Shown here: positions 62,632-64,000 of the stretch, piece after piece
Position numbering within the stretch: position 1 is the first letter of the stretch
How the letters are laid out: each line of letters begins with the position of its first letter
Assembly (NCBI RefSeq): GCF_000332035.1
Contig: NZ_ALVY01000223.1
Span: 1-64,000 of the forward strand
Direction of reading: 5' to 3'
Source of the DNA: Gloeocapsa sp. PCC 73106
Lineage (GTDB): Bacteria; Cyanobacteriota; Cyanobacteriia; Cyanobacteriales; Gloeocapsaceae
Length of the DNA: 64,000 nucleotides
Position numbers and translations under genes: made by a program
The notes under the pieces: model-generated
Told to the model about the DNA's origin: nothing
The model's input: only the letters and a program-made list of their open reading frames with translations
Databases searched by the model: none

Positions 62632-64000
62632 TTAAGTAAAGTCTGCCGCAGAAATTAAACTAGCATTCACACCCGCTAAATTAAACACAGGAATATTTGC
62701 TGAAGTATAGACATCGACACTATTCCCATTAGGGACAAACTGTAAATCTCCAAAACTCAAACCACTCGATAAAGCAATTACATCTAATCGATCTTCAAAA
62801 TCAAGAATTACATCGGGACCATCGCTTAATCCAATCACAAAAGTATCTCTACCAGTACCACCAATGAAAATATCACTGGCTAAACCTCCATCTAAAAAGT
62901 CATCTCCAGAACCTCCATTAAGATAATCACTAGAATTATTGCCCTCAAGGGAATCCTCACCTGGCCCACCTTTGAGATTATCAACAGCATTACCGCCCAG
63001 AAGTAAATCGTCGCCTTCTTCTCCAACTAGCGCACCGAATCCCGGGCCACCATCAAGTACATCATTACCATCACCAGCTCGAAGAAAATCACTGCCTTGT
63101 TCTCCGATCAGAGTATCATCTCCAGAACCTCCATTAAGACCATCTGGTCCAGCACCGGCATTAATTAGATCGTCGCCTTCTTGTCCAATCAGGAAATCTT
63201 CATCCCCTTCGCCAAAAACTGAATCATCTCCAGACCCTGCTGAAATAAAATCAATACCATCCCCACCCAATATTTCTTCATCGTTGTTGCTTCCGTTTAA
63301 CATATCATTACCAGAGGTTCCCCGGATGTTAAATTGATTGGAAACTATCTGGGAAGAAAAATTCCTACCGCGTCCAGATGGGGGATTCATCGGTGTGTCA
63401 TCTATAGTTTGGTCAAATCTGGTTAAATCTGAGATTGATATGGGAGCTGAGGTGGTAGATATGACCAACGCGAGAACCTCTTTTGTAGTAGCATGACTAA
63501 TCACATTAAAAGATGAAACCCCTCTAAACGGCAAGTCTATCTGAATATCTTCTACAGCAAGTGTTTCTGTTAAAGCAATGACATCCTGTCCCACTGTAAA
63601 GTCAACAAAACAGTCGATTCCATCGTCATCTGATAACACAAATATGTCATTACCAGAACTAGAGCCAACAAAATCAAACCCAGAATTACCAATTAATAGA
63701 TCATTTCCCTCTTCTCCAAAGAGAATATCATCTCCTGAGCCACCATCGAGGGTATCTGAATTACCATAGCCAACCATGAGATCATCTCCTTCTTCTCCAA
63801 AAAGAAGATCCATACCAGTAGCTCCGGCGACAAAGTCTATACCACCACCGCCAAAAATGGTATCATTGCCTGGACCATCCGTTGCGCTGAAGACTGTGTT
63901 AAGAGCGTCATTATCTGGTCCCCCTACAATATAGTCAGAACCACCATTGCCTATAGCTGCATTATTGCCCTCCCCAACAAAAATTACATCGTTTCCCGAG
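62632..64000 (-). CDS. RTX-type calcium-binding repeat protein (N-terminus outside the window)
   Basis: The frame is open from the window edge to the stop at 62632, so the protein is at least 456 aa and its start is not visible. It consists of glycine/aspartate nonapeptide repeats (GGSGDDILFGEEGNDLLIG, GGPGEDSLEGNNSSDYLNGG, GGSGDDFLDGG) separated by two globular stretches (DGIDCFVDFTVGQDVIALTE and DVILDFEDRLDVIALSSGLS). The C-terminal about 40 residues (VPNGNSVDVYTSANIPVFNL) may carry the type I secretion signal. It is a member of the RTX set seen at 49-58 kb. Confidence 0.85.
   Translation of the reverse strand, partial: SGNDVIFVGEGNNAAIGNGGSDYIVGGPDNDALNTVFSATDGPGNDTIFGGGGIDFVAGATGMDLLFGEEGDDLMVGYGNSDTLDGGSGDDILFGEEGNDLLIGNSGFDFVGSSSGNDIFVLSDDDGIDCFVDFTVGQDVIALTETLAVEDIQIDLPFRGVSSFNVISHATTKEVLALVISTTSAPISISDLTRFDQTIDDTPMNPPSGRGRNFSSQIVSNQFNIRGTSGNDMLNGSNNDEEILGGDGIDFISAGSGDDSVFGEGDEDFLIGQEGDDLINAGAGPDGLNGGSGDDTLIGEQGSDFLRAGDGNDVLDGGPGFGALVGEEGDDLLLGGNAVDNLKGGPGEDSLEGNNSSDYLNGGSGDDFLDGGLASDIFIGGTGRDTFVIGLSDGPDVILDFEDRLDVIALSSGLSFGDLQFVPNGNSVDVYTSANIPVFNLAGVNASLISAADFT

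Overview
The window is chromosomal DNA from a cyanobacterium. The lineage markers are psbU (photosystem II extrinsic protein), Ccs1/ResB, RpaA, a PedR-like regulator, SipA, a cyanobacterial group 2 sigma factor, the paired class I FBPase and GlpX-type FBP/SBPase, the TIGR00303-type CobT, DUF2993/DUF3493/DUF2232 proteins, and very frequent GCGATCGC (HIP1) octamers. Genus cannot be fixed from the sequence alone. Genes are short-spaced, often overlap tail to tail by 4-59 bp, and are interrupted by small dispersed repeats.

Layout. 1-2.2 kb is a small graveyard: an Rpn-type nuclease pseudogene split by a miniature element, an unknown/HNH gene pair, an intact DUF4926 gene with a decayed second copy, and the tail of its DUF6883-like partner. 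2.2-7.7 kb is housekeeping (hemA, glpX, pedR-like, a PfkB sugar kinase, an MFS carrier, sipA). 7.7-10 kb is a DndD-like ATPase with a 70-aa partner, with no other dnd genes. 10-15.2 kb holds topA, fbp and comM. 15.3-15.9 kb is an AbrB/PIN toxin-antitoxin pair. 17.6-21.9 kb carries a RelE-helicase fusion followed 2 bp later by a Ser/Thr kinase fused to a membrane-anchored substrate-binding domain; this is the most unusual pair in the window. 22-30 kb has gdhA, nadB, psbU, a group II intron remnant, a DUF2993 gene, ccs1, recA (with an SOS box), a DUF3493 gene and tRNA-Thr(CGU). 30.3-31.1 kb is a RelE/Xre toxin-antitoxin pair. 31.3-45.2 kb is mostly core: rhomboid protease, solute-binding lipoprotein, cobT, gloB, rpaA, a DHH phosphoesterase, a HerA-like ATPase, a sigma factor, dxr, an aldo/keto reductase and selO. 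45.2-46.2 kb is a second toxin-antitoxin graveyard (MazF fragment, BrnT/BrnA, antitoxin-like fragment). 46.2-49 kb is an overlapping murE-nadD-NrtR-like cluster. 49-58 kb mixes large RTX/beta-helix proteins with sbcD, a Nif11-like peptide, dnaB and a cyclophilin-RTX fusion. 58-59.6 kb has a HicBA pair whose toxin is cut by a stop codon, then lgt. 59.7-62.6 kb is a NACHT NTPase overlapping a gene with a partial FGE/C-type-lectin-like domain. The window ends inside another RTX gene.

Two miniature repeat families are visible. Family A has TATAGC termini and an internal TTAGGACA, and occurs in six places, one of them inside a gene with a 4-bp target duplication. Family B is a 103-bp unit present twice in opposite orientations. 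The best candidates for undescribed systems are the RelE-helicase/kinase-binding-protein pair, the NACHT/FGE-like pair, and the lone DndD-like ATPase with its small partner. Functions for these are inference; no experiment or database search was available.
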